DNA of 64,000 bases, from contig NZ_CP048796.1 of assembly GCF_010748935.1 (NCBI RefSeq), forward strand, positions 3,661,001 through 3,725,000. The letters are read 5' to 3'. The number at the start of each line of letters is the position of its first letter. The stretch's first letter is position 1. The stretch comes from Providencia vermicola. GTDB taxonomy: Bacteria; Pseudomonadota; Gammaproteobacteria; Enterobacterales; Enterobacteriaceae. The position numbers and the translations under genes are program-made. The notes under the pieces are model-generated. The model searched no databases. It was not told the origin of the DNA and was given only the letters and a program-made list of their open reading frames with translations. This document shows positions 49,636-59,941 of the stretch, piece after piece.

Positions 49636-50816
49636 TGTATTGCCTCCGCATTTTTAATTGTTATATTGGCTGATTTATAAGCATGATTGGCTTCGCCCAA
49701 GCGAGGTGCTCTTTGCATGGCTCGCGGCTTGCTACCATTAAAGAAAACAGGTTGAGATACTAACGGGGTTCCACCATCATCAAGGTAAGTGAGAACTTGA
49801 CGAGCCTTTGCATGTTCGCTTTGTGTCGCTTGCTGCAAATTTTGGATCGGTGAAGCAGGCACCCCTGCGTTTAGCAGTTGCTCACACACTTCTTCAACCG
49901 TTTTTTGTGATGTCCAATGTTCGATTTCTTTTCTAAGATCCGCGTGGTAAAGGGTTCGCGTTGGATCATCTTTATAGCGAGGATCATTGCGTAGTTCAGG
50001 CCGCCCCATACACTCACAGAAACGTTGGAAAAGCTTTTCACTGGCAATAGCAATAACAACTTGCCCATCTCGTGCTTGATAGGTATCAAAAGGTGTTGAA
50101 ACAGGATGACGATTTCCCACTAAGCCCGGCGCTTGACCGTGTGCAAATAGATTTGATAGTCCTGTCAGCTGCATACTCAACAGCACATCGACCATCGCAA
50201 CATCAATATATTGAGCATGTTCTTGGTGAGCTTCTCGCGCAAACAAGGCGCTGCTGATCGCCCAAGCAGCAAAGATGCCAGCACAGACATCCCCTATCGA
50301 CTCCCCACTACGTGTTGGGCCTGTTTCAGGAAACCCCGTTACACTCATTAATCCTGACATTGCTTGTGCAACAATGTCATAAGCAGGATAGTTAGCAAGT
50401 GGGCTGTCTTGCCCAAAGCCAGATATGCTGGCATAGATAAGTCTAGGGTTATGCTGTTTCAAACTGTCAAAATCAATTCCCAATCTTGCCGTAACACCCG
50501 GTCGAAAATTTTCGACGACCACATCACTCTCTTTCACGAGTTGATATAAGATCTCTAGGTCGTTCTCGGATTTAAGATCAAGCTCAATACTGCGCTTTCC
50601 TCGATTGATCAGCCCGTAATAAACACTTTCACCCTCAATAAAGGGACCTAAATGACGACTGTCATCACCATGGTCAGGCACTTCTATTTTGATCACTTCA
50701 GCACCTAGGTCAGCCATCATGCCTGTACAATAAGGCCCTGCAAGCACACGACTGAGATCGATCACTTTGATCCCTGATAATGGCCCTGCTCTTTTTTGTG
50801 TTGACACCATTTTCAT
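49632..50816 (-). CDS. CaiB/family III CoA-transferase
   Basis: Transfers CoA between a CoA ester and a free acid through an aspartyl intermediate. The 394-residue protein has GIKVIDLSRVLAGPYCTGMM at the start, VVVENFRPGVTARLG, the catalytic Asp in NYPAYDIVAQAMSG (about 150-163), and TRSGESIGDVCAG. Strong AAGGA ribosome site. Located 51 bases after hutU and coupled to the dehydrogenase. Inferred role: activates imidazole propionate with CoA from urocanoyl-CoA, so that one transferase starts and ends the cycle. Confidence 0.92.
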   Translation of the reverse strand: MKMVSTQKRAGPLSGIKVIDLSRVLAGPYCTGMMADLGAEVIKIEVPDHGDDSRHLGPFIEGESVYYGLINRGKRSIELDLKSENDLEILYQLVKESDVVVENFRPGVTARLGIDFDSLKQHNPRLIYASISGFGQDSPLANYPAYDIVAQAMSGLMSVTGFPETGPTRSGESIGDVCAGIFAAWAISSALFAREAHQEHAQYIDVAMVDVLLSMQLTGLSNLFAHGQAPGLVGNRHPVSTPFDTYQARDGQVVIAIASEKLFQRFCECMGRPELRNDPRYKDDPTRTLYHADLRKEIEHWTSQKTVEEVCEQLLNAGVPASPIQNLQQATQSEHAKARQVLTYLDDGGTPLVSQPVFFNGSKPRAMQRAPRLGEANHAYKSANITIKNAEAIQ

Positions 50817-50867
50817 ACTGATATCCTTATAAAACGAGCCAGCCTCAAATAAGGCTGGCCAAAAGCG

Positions 50868-52535
50868 CTACTTGACCATCGGTAAGTTCAGCCCTTGCTG
50901 TTTTGCGCAGTTAATGGCAATGTCATAACCCGCATCAGCATGACGCATCACCCCAGTCGCAGGGTCGTTATGTAAAACACGAGCCAGACGTTTGTCTGCG
51001 GCATCTGTCCCATCACAAACAATGACCACACCAGCATGTTGGGAAAAGCCCATTCCTACACCACCACCATGATGCAGGCTGACCCATGTTGCGCCTCCCG
51101 CGGTATTCAATAACGCATTTAATAGAGGCCAATCAGAGACCGCATCCGAGCCATCTTTCATTGATTCTGTTTCGCGGTGTGGACTTGCCACAGAGCCTGA
51201 ATCCAAGTGATCACGGCCAATGACAATAGGCCCTTTCAACTCACCATTTTTTACCATTTCATTAAACGCACGACCGAGTCTTTCACGATCTTTTAAACCA
51301 ACCCAACAAATACGTGCTGGCAAACCTTGAAATGCAATGCGTTCACGAGCCATATCCAGCCAATTATGCAGATGCTTATCGTCAGGAATTAACTCTTTTA
51401 CTTTTTGATCTGTTTTATAGATATCTTCAGGATCGCCAGATAAAGCAACCCAGCGGAATGGCCCGATGCCTTCACAGAATAGAGGGCGAATATAAGCCGG
51501 AACAAAGCCCGGAAAATCAAAGGCATTACTGATACCTTCATCTTTAGCCATTTGACGAATGTTATTCCCATAGTCAAATGCCGCTGAGCCGCGTTTTTGC
51601 ATGGTTAACATCGCATCAACCTGTACCGCCATACTTTTCTTAGCCGCTTTCGTGACTTCAGCCGGTGCTGTTTTTTGCTTCTCACGCCACTGTGTTAATG
51701 TCCAGCCTTGAGGTAAATAACCATGAACAGGGTCATGTGCACTCGTTTGGTCGGTAACAGAGTCAGGAATAATGTTACGTTTAACTAATTCGCTATAGAC
51801 ATCGGCTGCATTTCCTAATAAACCGACAGAAACAGGCTTGCCGTCATTTTTGGCTTGTTCAATATATTGCAATGCCTCATCCAGGGATGTGGCTTTTTTA
51901 TCGACATATCGAGTTCTTAGGCGAAAATCGATACGACTTTCATCACATTCAACGGCAATCATGCTAAAACCTGCCATTGTCGCTGCTAAAGGTTGAGCGC
52001 CCCCCATTCCCCCGAGACCACCGGTCAGGATCCAACGACCCGCAGGGTTACCCTTAAAATGCTGTTTAGCTAAAGAAACAAAGGTTTCATAGGTACCTTG
52101 AACAATGCCTTGTGAACCTATATAGATCCAAGAACCCGCGGTCATTTGACCGTACATCATCAAACCTTTTTTATCTAGCTCATTGAAATATTCCCAATTT
52201 GCCCAATGAGGGACAATATTTGAGTTAGCAATTAATACACGGGGTGCATCCGGATGAGTTGGAAAAACACCAACAGGTTTGCCGGATTGCACAAGTAAAG
52301 TTTGATCATCTTCGAGTGTTTTTAATACCTCTAAAATTTTGTCATAACATTCCCAATCACGAGCTGCACGACCAATTCCACCGTACACGACTAAGCTTTG
52401 TGGATGTTCAGCCACATCAGGATCTAAGTTGTTTTGGATCATGCGGTACACGGCTTCAGTGAGCCAGCTTTTACAAGTTTTCTCGCTGCCACGTGGAGCG
52501 CGGATAACACGTGTAGAGTCAGTACGGTTTAGCAT
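50868..52535 (-). CDS. hutU: Urocanate hydratase
   Basis: Hydrates urocanate to 4-imidazolone-5-propionate using NAD+ as electrophile; second step of histidine breakdown. The 555-residue protein has [20 protein letters not shown], the NAD-binding [37 protein letters not shown] and [20 protein letters not shown], all classical. Ribosome site GAGGA. It leads a minus-strand operon with CoA-ester desaturation and ETF genes, and no hutH, hutI or hutG is nearby. Confidence 0.97.
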   Translation of the reverse strand: MLNRTDSTRVIRAPRGSEKTCKSWLTEAVYRMIQNNLDPDVAEHPQSLVVYGGIGRAARDWECYDKILEVLKTLEDDQTLLVQSGKPVGVFPTHPDAPRVLIANSNIVPHWANWEYFNELDKKGLMMYGQMTAGSWIYIGSQGIVQGTYETFVSLAKQHFKGNPAGRWILTGGLGGMGGAQPLAATMAGFSMIAVECDESRIDFRLRTRYVDKKATSLDEALQYIEQAKNDGKPVSVGLLGNAADVYSELVKRNIIPDSVTDQTSAHDPVHGYLPQGWTLTQWREKQKTAPAEVTKAAKKSMAVQVDAMLTMQKRGSAAFDYGNNIRQMAKDEGISNAFDFPGFVPAYIRPLFCEGIGPFRWVALSGDPEDIYKTDQKVKELIPDDKHLHNWLDMARERIAFQGLPARICWVGLKDRERLGRAFNEMVKNGELKGPIVIGRDHLDSGSVASPHRETESMKDGSDAVSDWPLLNALLNTAGGATWVSLHHGGGVGMGFSQHAGVVIVCDGTDAADKRLARVLHNDPATGVMRHADAGYDIAINCAKQQGLNLPMVK

Positions 52536-53174
52536 TGCTGTATCCTCTATTTCTTTATTTTACTTAACATTTTTACAACAATAAATGATGTTTATAATGA
52601 GTCATTACTTATCACGTAAAAATCCCTTTTGGATAAAAAACGCATATAATCAATCTATTAGTGGTATTTTCAGTGCTGGTTTTTATCCTCTCCGGAGGAT
52701 TCGTCTTCGACTTGCCTTTAAATATATATACATTTAATTCACAAAGTATATACATTTAAATTTGAATTTTTGTATAAAGATTAGATAGAAAGAGGATGAG
52801 CAACTATACAACAAAGGTTAACTCGCTATTTATTCACAACAAAATGTATAGACAATTGAACACTTCTCTAAACATAAACAAATAGCTGAAATGCGAAGTG
52901 CTTCACATTACTGGCTCACAAAAAGCTGTCACTAGCATGGCAACTCTATTTCTAAACACGACCATTCTCTCAATCAATGGAAAATTGATTGAGTTTCATT
53001 ATTTTTTGCAATATCGGTTTATTCAAAAAGATTACAATTATTTCTAATTTAATAAATAGTAAATAATATAAAACCTAAACTCTGAAAAATAAATTAAGGC
53101 CATTAATCATTCAATAAAAAGTCATCAATAACACCTTTTAATAAAATAGCATTAATCATAAAGGAATAGCCTCA
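52536..53174. other. 639-base divergent spacer upstream of hutU
   Basis: AT-rich region with no gene. It holds the operator candidates at 52724-52759 and a possible minus-strand promoter near hutU: TTTACG (52620-52615), 17-base spacer, TTATAA (52597-52592). A short palindrome ATCCTC-TCCG-GAGGAT lies around 52685-52700. The right half (52800-53174) also serves as leader of the plus-strand gene at 53175. Confidence 0.5.
52724..52759. promoter_or_regulatory. candidate tandem HutC operators
   Basis: Two copies of TATATACATTTAA (52725-52737 and 52747-52759) are 22 bases apart, two helical turns. The second contains GTATATAC (52746-52753), an exact match to the HutC-subfamily pattern GTnTAnAC; the first has ATATATAC (52724-52731), one mismatch. 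They lie about 190-210 bases upstream of hutU. Confidence 0.5.
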
Positions 53175-54173
53175 GTGAGAGTTTCAAATAAAGCAGTCAT
53201 GGATATTACAACGTTAAACAATAGAGCTGTTGAGCCTAGAAAAATATCTAAGATCACTGCAAAAAATTTATTTAGCTTCCCTTTTTTTAAAAAGAAGCCA
53301 CAACAACATATCCCCCATCTCAATGAAATATTTTATCCACCAGCAAGCTATTTTAGCCATATCACTCAGGCGGTAGAAACACAACAACACCGAACCCTCT
53401 CTAGCCAATCTATTTCTGTATTGTGTCGGTCTGAAAACTATCGATACACCATAAAACCAGAAAACTACTCATTTAAAATAATATCTTTTAAAATCAATGA
53501 AAAACCCCCCATTTCATTCGTAAGCGATATTCAGCGATTTCGCTTAAATTATATTACTGATAAAAATCAAACAATTAGAATCACAACATCACAAGATGTT
53601 GCCAATCGTTTTTCCAGCAACACATTACCTATTATGAAATTTATTGAGCAAACTTATCAAGACGATCTGCGAGAGACACTGGATAAACTCATTATTGATA
53701 AATCTCAATATAAACTACTCTGCCTAGATGGAGTGAATAATCATGAGATAAATATAGGGAAAGTCGCCTCATCTAACGCTATCGATAGTGAGTTTGGTTT
53801 TCAAGGGTTAAGAAATCTCTCTTCAATATTAGACATGGATGTAGAGAATATTATCCAAACATACCGTGTGCTTGAAGACCAAAATAAATTACAAGAAATG
53901 CCCGTTAAGATGCTAGTCGATCATCTCTTATTAAGGGATCTTAATAATGGTTCTGTTTTATTACTCAAACAAAAGTTAGCGGATATTTATGAAACGACCT
54001 ATCAAGTGACCAGTAATAAATGCTTTGAACTCATCAATATTAAAAATAAGCAATCGTATTCAAATATCAAAATAAAAACGTCAACAGCGAGTGTTATTAC
54101 TCTGTATAAAAAGAAAAATCAATTTATCATGAAGTATGTTAATGCCCCATTAACGGTCAACATTAAACGTTAA
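53175..54173 (+). CDS. Hypothetical protein, unrecognised
   Basis: 332 residues from a GTG start preceded by AAGGA at nine bases; an ATG at 53199 is the alternative. No signal peptide, membrane helix or known motif is seen. The N-terminus is basic and disordered-looking (SKITAKNLFSFPFFKKKPQQ), and the rest is mixed alpha/beta with many Asn, Ile and Lys. Codon use is AT-rich, like horizontally acquired genes. Located between the hutU operon and livF, possibly on the island edge. An effector-like or orphan protein is possible; nothing supports a specific role. Confidence 0.6.
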   Translation: MRVSNKAVMDITTLNNRAVEPRKISKITAKNLFSFPFFKKKPQQHIPHLNEIFYPPASYFSHITQAVETQQHRTLSSQSISVLCRSENYRYTIKPENYSFKIISFKINEKPPISFVSDIQRFRLNYITDKNQTIRITTSQDVANRFSSNTLPIMKFIEQTYQDDLRETLDKLIIDKSQYKLLCLDGVNNHEINIGKVASSNAIDSEFGFQGLRNLSSILDMDVENIIQTYRVLEDQNKLQEMPVKMLVDHLLLRDLNNGSVLLLKQKLADIYETTYQVTSNKCFELINIKNKQSYSNIKIKTSTASVITLYKKKNQFIMKYVNAPLTVNIKR

Positions 54174-54227
54174 TTAAAAATAAGACTCATCAACCTTATC
54201 TTATCAATTATTGTGCCTCGCTGGGGA

Positions 54228-54259
54228 AGACGTCGGTTATCTCAATCACACCGACGTCT
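54228..54259. terminator. hairpin between convergent gene and livF
   Basis: AGACGTCGGT / ACCGACGTCT perfect 10-base stem with a 12-base loop, between the stop of the gene at 53175 and the livF stop. No T run, so it may act as a weak bidirectional terminator or 3' stabiliser. Confidence 0.5.
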
Positions 54260-54267
54260 CATTGTCG

Positions 54268-54969
54268 TTATCCGCCTAAATAGGCATTACGTACGGCTTC
54301 ATTAGCAAGTAAAGCTTTGCCGCTATCTTCCAGCACAATACGTCCATTCTCAAGCACATACCCGCGATCTGCTAGCTTTAGTGCCTGATTTGCATTTTGC
54401 TCGACAAGAAAGATAGTCATGCCCTCTTCACGTAACTGCAAAATAGTATCAAAAATTTGCATAATAATAATTGGGGCTAAGCCAAGGGAAGGCTCATCAA
54501 GAAGCAATAATTCCGGTTGGCTCATCAAAGCACGACCGATGGCTAACATTTGCTGTTCACCACCAGACATTGTGCCAGAACGTTGACTACGCCGCTCATG
54601 CAAGCGAGGAAACAACGTATAAACACGTTCAATACGCTCTTGGTATTGCTGCCTATTCGCAAAAAAGCCGCCCATAGCCAAATTTTCTTCGACAGTCATT
54701 CGTGAAAATACACGACGCCCTTCAGGAACTAATGCGATATCCTCGCGCATAATTTTAGCGGTTGGTAGTTGAGTAATATCCACGTCTCGGTAAAGAATTT
54801 TCCCTTCAGAAGCCCGCGGATCACCACATAACGTACTTAACAATGTGGTTTTACCAGCCCCATTTGCTCCAATGAGTGTGACAATTTCCCCTTTTTGAAT
54901 ATTCAAGCTGACTTGATGTAATGCTTGTATTTTTCCATAGTGGGCAGAAACTTGTTTAAATTCTAACAT
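54268..54969 (-). CDS. livF: LivF, branched-chain amino acid ABC ATPase
   Basis: One of two ATPases powering the leucine/isoleucine/valine importer. The 233-residue protein has Walker A GANGAGKT (about 33-40), signature MSGGEQQMLAIGRAL and Walker B LLLLDEPSLGLAP. Length is close to E. coli LivF (237). Its ATG overlaps the livG stop by one base. Confidence 0.95.
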   Translation of the reverse strand: MLEFKQVSAHYGKIQALHQVSLNIQKGEIVTLIGANGAGKTTLLSTLCGDPRASEGKILYRDVDITQLPTAKIMREDIALVPEGRRVFSRMTVEENLAMGGFFANRQQYQERIERVYTLFPRLHERRSQRSGTMSGGEQQMLAIGRALMSQPELLLLDEPSLGLAPIIIMQIFDTILQLREEGMTIFLVEQNANQALKLADRGYVLENGRIVLEDSGKALLANEAVRNAYLGG

Positions 54970-55748
54970 TAGTAAGCCTCCCCCAGATAAGCTTTAATCA
55001 CATCAGGGTGCTGACGAATTTGATCAGGCGTGCCGTCGGCCAAAGGTGTACCTTGATTGACAACATAAATGCGATCTGAAATCCCCATCACTAACTTCAT
55101 ATCATGTTCAATCAACAAAATAGACACTTGATAATGAGAACGTAATTCAGCGATCAGCTCATCAAGGTCATTCGTTTCTTTTGGGTTTAAGCCCGCGGCA
55201 GGCTCATCCAACATTAAAATTTCAGGTCGCGTCACCATACAACGTGCTATTTCTAACCGGCGTTGCTGCCCATAAGCTAAGTTCCCCGCTTGACGATTTG
55301 CAAATGGCAATAGGTCGACTCGTTCCAACCATTTGACTGCATTATCAATCGCTTCTGATTCAGCTCGGCGAAATGCAGGGGTTTTCAGCAAGCCAGAAAA
55401 AATACCGCTTTTTAAATGTTGATGTTGAGCCACCAAAAGGTTTTCAATCACCGTCATCTCTTTAAATAAACGCACATGTTGGAACGTTCGAATGACGCCT
55501 AGACGCGCAATAGCCTGACCCGATAAGCCTTCTAAATGCTTTTCACGATATAAAATTGCCCCACTGGTCGGTTTATAAAAACCCGTTAAACAATTAAAAA
55601 TCGTTGTTTTACCCGCCCCATTAGGACCAATTAAAGAGACTATTTCGCCTTGGTTTAAAGTCAACTCAACGTTGTTGACGGCTAAAAGTCCACCAAAACG
55701 CATAGTAAGCCCATTAACTTGCAACAGAGGGGTCATAGATGCACTCAT
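54969..55748 (-). CDS. livG: LivG, branched-chain amino acid ABC ATPase
   Basis: Second ATPase of the LIV importer. 259 residues; Walker A GPNGAGKT (about 37-44), signature [14 protein letters not shown] typical of LivG, Walker [16 protein letters not shown]. Overlaps livM by 4 bases and livF by 1, so the subunits are made in step. Confidence 0.96.
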   Translation of the reverse strand: MSASMTPLLQVNGLTMRFGGLLAVNNVELTLNQGEIVSLIGPNGAGKTTIFNCLTGFYKPTSGAILYREKHLEGLSGQAIARLGVIRTFQHVRLFKEMTVIENLLVAQHQHLKSGIFSGLLKTPAFRRAESEAIDNAVKWLERVDLLPFANRQAGNLAYGQQRRLEIARCMVTRPEILMLDEPAAGLNPKETNDLDELIAELRSHYQVSILLIEHDMKLVMGISDRIYVVNQGTPLADGTPDQIRQHPDVIKAYLGEAY

Positions 55749-57028
55749 GCTTTCTCCCCCTCATTCGCTAATTGCTCTGCATTTTTTAACTTCATTTGGC
55801 GACGCTTCATGGGTAACAGCCCTTGTGGACGCCAAATCATCATTAGCACCATTAATGCCCCCAACAGCAGCATGCTGTAAGCATTCAAATCTCGCATCAT
55901 CTCACGAGAAACAACCAGTATAATTGCTGCTAATATCACCGATGTTTGCGATCCCATGCCACCAAGTACGACAATCGCTAATACGAAGGCTGACTCCACA
56001 AAGGTAAAGGACTCCGGACTAATAAAGCCTTGTCGTGCAGCAAATAATGTTCCCGCAAATCCCGCAAAAGCCGCACTAATTGTAAATGCAGTTAACTTAA
56101 TTTTCGTTGGTGATAAACCGAGAGAACGACAAGCAATTTCATCTTCTCTTAAAGCTTCCCAAGCACGTCCTAATGGCATACGTAATAATCGATTAATGAC
56201 AAATAACGTCAATACCACTAAAAGTAACGCAACAAAATAGAGGAAAATAATCCTATCGCCGGCGCTATAGTCAATACCAAAGAAGTTATGGAAGGTATCC
56301 CACCCCTCTTTTGCTGAACGGCTAAACTCTAGACCAAAAAAGGTGGGTTTCGGTAGCTGGCTAATACCATTTGGCCCCCCTGTAATTTCCGTGTTATTGA
56401 GCAATAAAATACGCACAATTTCACCAAACCCTAAGGTCACAATCGCTAAATAGTCTCCTCGTAACCTTAATACAGGAAAACCCAATAAAAAACCGGCTAA
56501 AGCCGCCGTAAGACCAGCAATTGGCAAACTTTCCCAAAAACCAAAACCATAGTAATGATTAAGCAATGCAAAAGTATAAGCTCCAATAGCATAGAAGCCT
56601 GCATAGCCTAAAACCAATAGCCCAGATAGCCCTACAACGACGTTCAAACCCAGCCCTAACATCACATAAATTAATGTCAGTGTGGCGATGTCCACGCTCC
56701 CCCGAGACACAATAAAAGGCCAAATAATTGCGGCAATAATAATCACCACCGCAAGGATTTTTTGCCTCGTTGTTGAACCATCAAAGTCAGGAATTGACCA
56801 CGATTTTTTAGGAACTCCCTGCCACACTCTCGTTAATGATGGGCGTATTAGTTGAAAAACAAAGATCACCGCTATTCCCGCAAAGATCCAATTCCAACGA
56901 ACAGAATCCCCACTGGATACGACTAATTTTGTACCATCAAGGGTTAATTGTAGCCCCATCATAAAGACGGCCAGAATAAAGAACATCACCGAAGCAACAA
57001 TGGCGTTAATCCAATTTTCTTTTCTCAT
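55745..57028 (-). CDS. livM: LivM, branched-chain amino acid permease
   Basis: Membrane subunit of the LIV importer. 427 residues with an N-terminal extension of two membrane segments (as in E. coli LivM, 425) and the BPD_transp_2 domain with [20 protein letters not shown] and the EAA-like loop [19 protein letters not shown] contacting the ATPases. Overlaps livH and livG by 4 bases each. Confidence 0.96.
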   Translation of the reverse strand: MRKENWINAIVASVMFFILAVFMMGLQLTLDGTKLVVSSGDSVRWNWIFAGIAVIFVFQLIRPSLTRVWQGVPKKSWSIPDFDGSTTRQKILAVVIIIAAIIWPFIVSRGSVDIATLTLIYVMLGLGLNVVVGLSGLLVLGYAGFYAIGAYTFALLNHYYGFGFWESLPIAGLTAALAGFLLGFPVLRLRGDYLAIVTLGFGEIVRILLLNNTEITGGPNGISQLPKPTFFGLEFSRSAKEGWDTFHNFFGIDYSAGDRIIFLYFVALLLVVLTLFVINRLLRMPLGRAWEALREDEIACRSLGLSPTKIKLTAFTISAAFAGFAGTLFAARQGFISPESFTFVESAFVLAIVVLGGMGSQTSVILAAIILVVSREMMRDLNAYSMLLLGALMVLMMIWRPQGLLPMKRRQMKLKNAEQLANEGEKA

Positions 57029-57951
57029 ACTTTTTCGACCTCCGGGCGTCCCAGAATGCCGGTTGGCATGATCAACAACACACCAATCAATAAACCAAAT
57101 GACACAACATCTTTATATTCGGTGCTTAAATAAGCCGAGGTCATTGCTTCAGCAACACCTAAAATTAACCCACCAAGCATAGCGCCAGGAATACTACCAA
57201 TCCCACCTAATACTGCGGCAGTAAAGGCTTTCATTCCCGCCATAAAACCAATATAAGGATTAATAACCCCATAAAATTGACCGAGTAATACGCCTGCCAC
57301 CGCGGCCATCGTGGCACCAATGACAAAGGTTAATGAGATAACACGATCTGTGTTAATACCTAACAAACTGGCCATTTTTAAATCTTCAGCGCAAGCACGA
57401 CAAGCTCTTCCCATACGTGAATAGCGAATAAATAAAGTCAGTGCCAACATCGCTAATAGCGTCACCACCCAAATGGTCAGTTGCATTTTTGTAATGGTGG
57501 CTTCAAAGCCATCACTTTCACCTAAAACCCACTGTCCCGTAATCAGACTCGGTAGTGCCAGATCACGTGAGCCTTGTGATAGGCTGACATAGTTTTGGAG
57601 AAAAATTGACATACCGATCGCAGAGATCAGTGCAATCAATCGTTTAGAATGGCGAACAGGTCGGTATGCAACGCGCTCAATACTCCAACCATAGGAACTT
57701 GACACCACAATGGCGGCGACAAAAGCAGCGGCAATCAGGATCCAACCGACATCAATACCTAACATCATCAAGCCCGCGATCACAATGAAAGACACGTAGC
57801 TGCCAATCATATAGACTTCACCATGTGCAAAGTTGATCATACCGATGATGCCATACACCATCGTGTAGCCAATCGCGATCAAGGCATAAGTGCTGCCTAA
57901 CGTTAAGCCATTCAGGAACTGTTGGATAAAATAAAGAATTTGATCTGACAT
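57025..57951 (-). CDS. livH: LivH, branched-chain amino acid permease
   Basis: Partner permease of LivM. 308 residues, same as E. coli LivH, about eight hydrophobic segments; [16 protein letters not shown] near residues 40-55 and the ATPase-contact loop [19 protein letters not shown]. Ninety bases downstream of livK, with a hairpin between them. Confidence 0.96.
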   Translation of the reverse strand: MSDQILYFIQQFLNGLTLGSTYALIAIGYTMVYGIIGMINFAHGEVYMIGSYVSFIVIAGLMMLGIDVGWILIAAAFVAAIVVSSSYGWSIERVAYRPVRHSKRLIALISAIGMSIFLQNYVSLSQGSRDLALPSLITGQWVLGESDGFEATITKMQLTIWVVTLLAMLALTLFIRYSRMGRACRACAEDLKMASLLGINTDRVISLTFVIGATMAAVAGVLLGQFYGVINPYIGFMAGMKAFTAAVLGGIGSIPGAMLGGLILGVAEAMTSAYLSTEYKDVVSFGLLIGVLLIMPTGILGRPEVEKV

Positions 57952-57989
57952 AGGACTATCCTTTCATACTACCTTCCCTAAACAGAATA

Positions 57990-58022
57990 GAATCCGGAAG
58001 TGAGTAAACTAACCTCCGGTTC
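57990..58022 (-). other. intercistronic hairpin livK-livH
   Basis: GAACCGGA / TCCGGATTC-type imperfect stem on the minus strand with a weakly T-rich tail. Such a structure between a binding-protein gene and its permease genes commonly lets the binding protein be made in excess. Confidence 0.45.
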
Positions 58023-58040
58023 ATAGTCTGAATAGTGGAA

Positions 58041-59150
58041 CTACTTCACTGCAGTGGATGTACCATCCGCATGCCACTCAAATACACCGAATTCAAAGCC
58101 TTTCAGGTCCCCATTTGGCTGCCAAGTTAATGACCCCATAACAGTATCGACTGGATTGGCTTTTAGATCTTTCACGAGATCTTCGGGTTCACGGCTTCCC
58201 GTACGTTCCATTGCTGTGGTTAGGCCTTGAATGGCGGCATAAGTTGTCCAAACAAAGGGACCGGTAGGATCTTCTTTTTTCGCTTTAATAGCATCAACAA
58301 TAGGCTGGTTAGTCGGCACTTGGTCATAACGTTTAGGCAGTGTAACTAACATGCCTTCGGAAGCCTCTCCTGCAATGTTTGACAGTGATGAGTTACCGAC
58401 GCCTTCTGGCCCCATAAAGCGGATATTTAAACCTGACTGTTTCGCTTGACGCAAAATTTGTCCCATTTCAGGGTAATAGCCACCAAAGTAGACAAAATCG
58501 ACATTCTCTTTTTTCAGTTTTGCCACAAGTGCGGAGAAATCTTTATCACCTGCGGTGATACCTTCAAACATAACCTCTTTAACACCGGCTTTGTTCAGGT
58601 TTTCACGCACAGAACGTGCTAAACCTTCCCCGTACTGCTGCTTATCATGAACAACCGCAATACGTTTTGGTTTGATATCATCGATAATATATTTTGCAGC
58701 TGTTGGTCCTTGGTCTGAATCAAGGCCAGTGGTACGCATAATCATTTGATAACCGCGTGTGGTTAAATCCGCATTGGTTGCTGCTGGGGTGATCATGATA
58801 ACGCCTTCATCTTCATAAATATCAGAAGCAGGCTGTGTTGAAGAAGAGCAAAGGTGACCAATCACATAACGGATACCGTCATTAATCACTTTGTTCGCGA
58901 CCGCAACAGCTTGTTTTGGGTCACATGCATCATCATATTCAACGGCAACTAAGGTGTCGCCATTGATGCCGCCTTTTGCATTAATATCTGCAACAGCTTG
59001 ACGTGCGCCCGTAAATTCCATATCGCCATATTGAGCAACAGGACCAGACATAGCACCAACGACGGCAATTTTCACTTCTTTAGCCCATACTGATTGGCTA
59101 AATGCCATCGCAATAGATCCTGCCAGTAATACTTTATTAATATTTTTCAT
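58041..59150 (-). CDS. livK: LivK-type branched-chain amino acid binding protein
   Basis: Periplasmic binding protein feeding LivHMGF. The frame is open to 59222, but ATG at 59150 starts a proper signal peptide [20 protein letters not shown] with cleavage after VWA (residue 23). 369 residues, as E. coli LivK, with [53 protein letters not shown] and the C-terminal WHADGTS. E. coli has separate LivJ and LivK; only one is in this window. Regulation by Lrp is likely but no site is called. Confidence 0.95.
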   Translation of the reverse strand: MKNINKVLLAGSIAMAFSQSVWAKEVKIAVVGAMSGPVAQYGDMEFTGARQAVADINAKGGINGDTLVAVEYDDACDPKQAVAVANKVINDGIRYVIGHLCSSSTQPASDIYEDEGVIMITPAATNADLTTRGYQMIMRTTGLDSDQGPTAAKYIIDDIKPKRIAVVHDKQQYGEGLARSVRENLNKAGVKEVMFEGITAGDKDFSALVAKLKKENVDFVYFGGYYPEMGQILRQAKQSGLNIRFMGPEGVGNSSLSNIAGEASEGMLVTLPKRYDQVPTNQPIVDAIKAKKEDPTGPFVWTTYAAIQGLTTAMERTGSREPEDLVKDLKANPVDTVMGSLTWQPNGDLKGFEFGVFEWHADGTSTAVK

Positions 59151-59532
59151 TCTGTCGTCCCCATCTCTATGGTTCTGAGTGTTTGTGTTTGATTTATAGT
59201 AGATTATTATAGTCAGCACCATCGAGTGCTATGAATTTTAATAACATAGCCAATAAGGCTATATATTTCATAATATTAAACAAGATAAATATGCTAAATA
59301 GCAAATGGATATGGTAGGTAATTACGTTATAAGCAGAATAAAAATCTATCGTTAATGAGTGGGTTTTAGATAAATGCCAGTGTTATATTCTAGTTAAATT
59401 TAAATTAATCCGAGCTAAACTCGGAAGATCTACAAAGACGAAATCTTTATCCCTAAAATCAAAAAATCGGCTACAGATCACTCTGTCTATAGGAGTGACT
59501 GAAAAATAAGCAAGGAAATAGATAGAAGTATT
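59151..59532. other. 382-base divergent spacer, livK / panM
   Basis: AT-rich leader and promoter region for the liv operon (minus) and panM (plus). One short inverted repeat, TCCGAG-CTAAA-CTCGGA, lies at 59409-59425. No gene or RNA is recognised, and no promoter can be fixed with confidence. Confidence 0.5.
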
Positions 59533-59937
59533 ATGAAACTAACAATTATTCCCGTGGTTGATCCTACTGACCAACAATATCTTGACCTGTACAAAATCTG
59601 GCCAGACCAGAATCAACATCAGATCCAGACTTTACTTCAATCTGGCGAAAAAATTTATGCCGCGCGTTTTAATGATCGCTTATTAGCCGCCGCAAAAATG
59701 AAAGTCGATCATCAACAAGGCACCATTTATCATTTCCTCGTGCGTGAGGTGACTCGCCGACGTGGCGTTGGGCTTTATTTACTTAATGAAATTTGTCGTC
59801 AAGAGGCTCAGGTGACGCATTGGGGATTTAGTTTAAAAGAGATAGATGAAGAACAGAAAGCAGTCATGGCGTCCTTTTTATTCGCCTGTGGTTTTACACC
59901 GACACCAGAAAATGACCTATGGGAAAAACGGATGTAA
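59533..59937 (+). CDS. panM: PanM (PanZ), aspartate decarboxylase maturation factor
   Basis: GNAT-fold protein that binds acetyl-CoA and triggers pyruvoyl self-processing of PanD, so linking CoA level to pantothenate synthesis. The 134-residue protein has the acetyl-CoA loop VREVTRRRGVGLYLL (about 70-84) and the C-terminal FACGFTPTPENDLWEKRM. Near livK in E. coli too. The next gene starts 4 bases after its stop. Confidence 0.9.
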   Translation: MKLTIIPVVDPTDQQYLDLYKIWPDQNQHQIQTLLQSGEKIYAARFNDRLLAAAKMKVDHQQGTIYHFLVREVTRRRGVGLYLLNEICRQEAQVTHWGFSLKEIDEEQKAVMASFLFACGFTPTPENDLWEKRM

Positions 59938-59941
59938 TACA

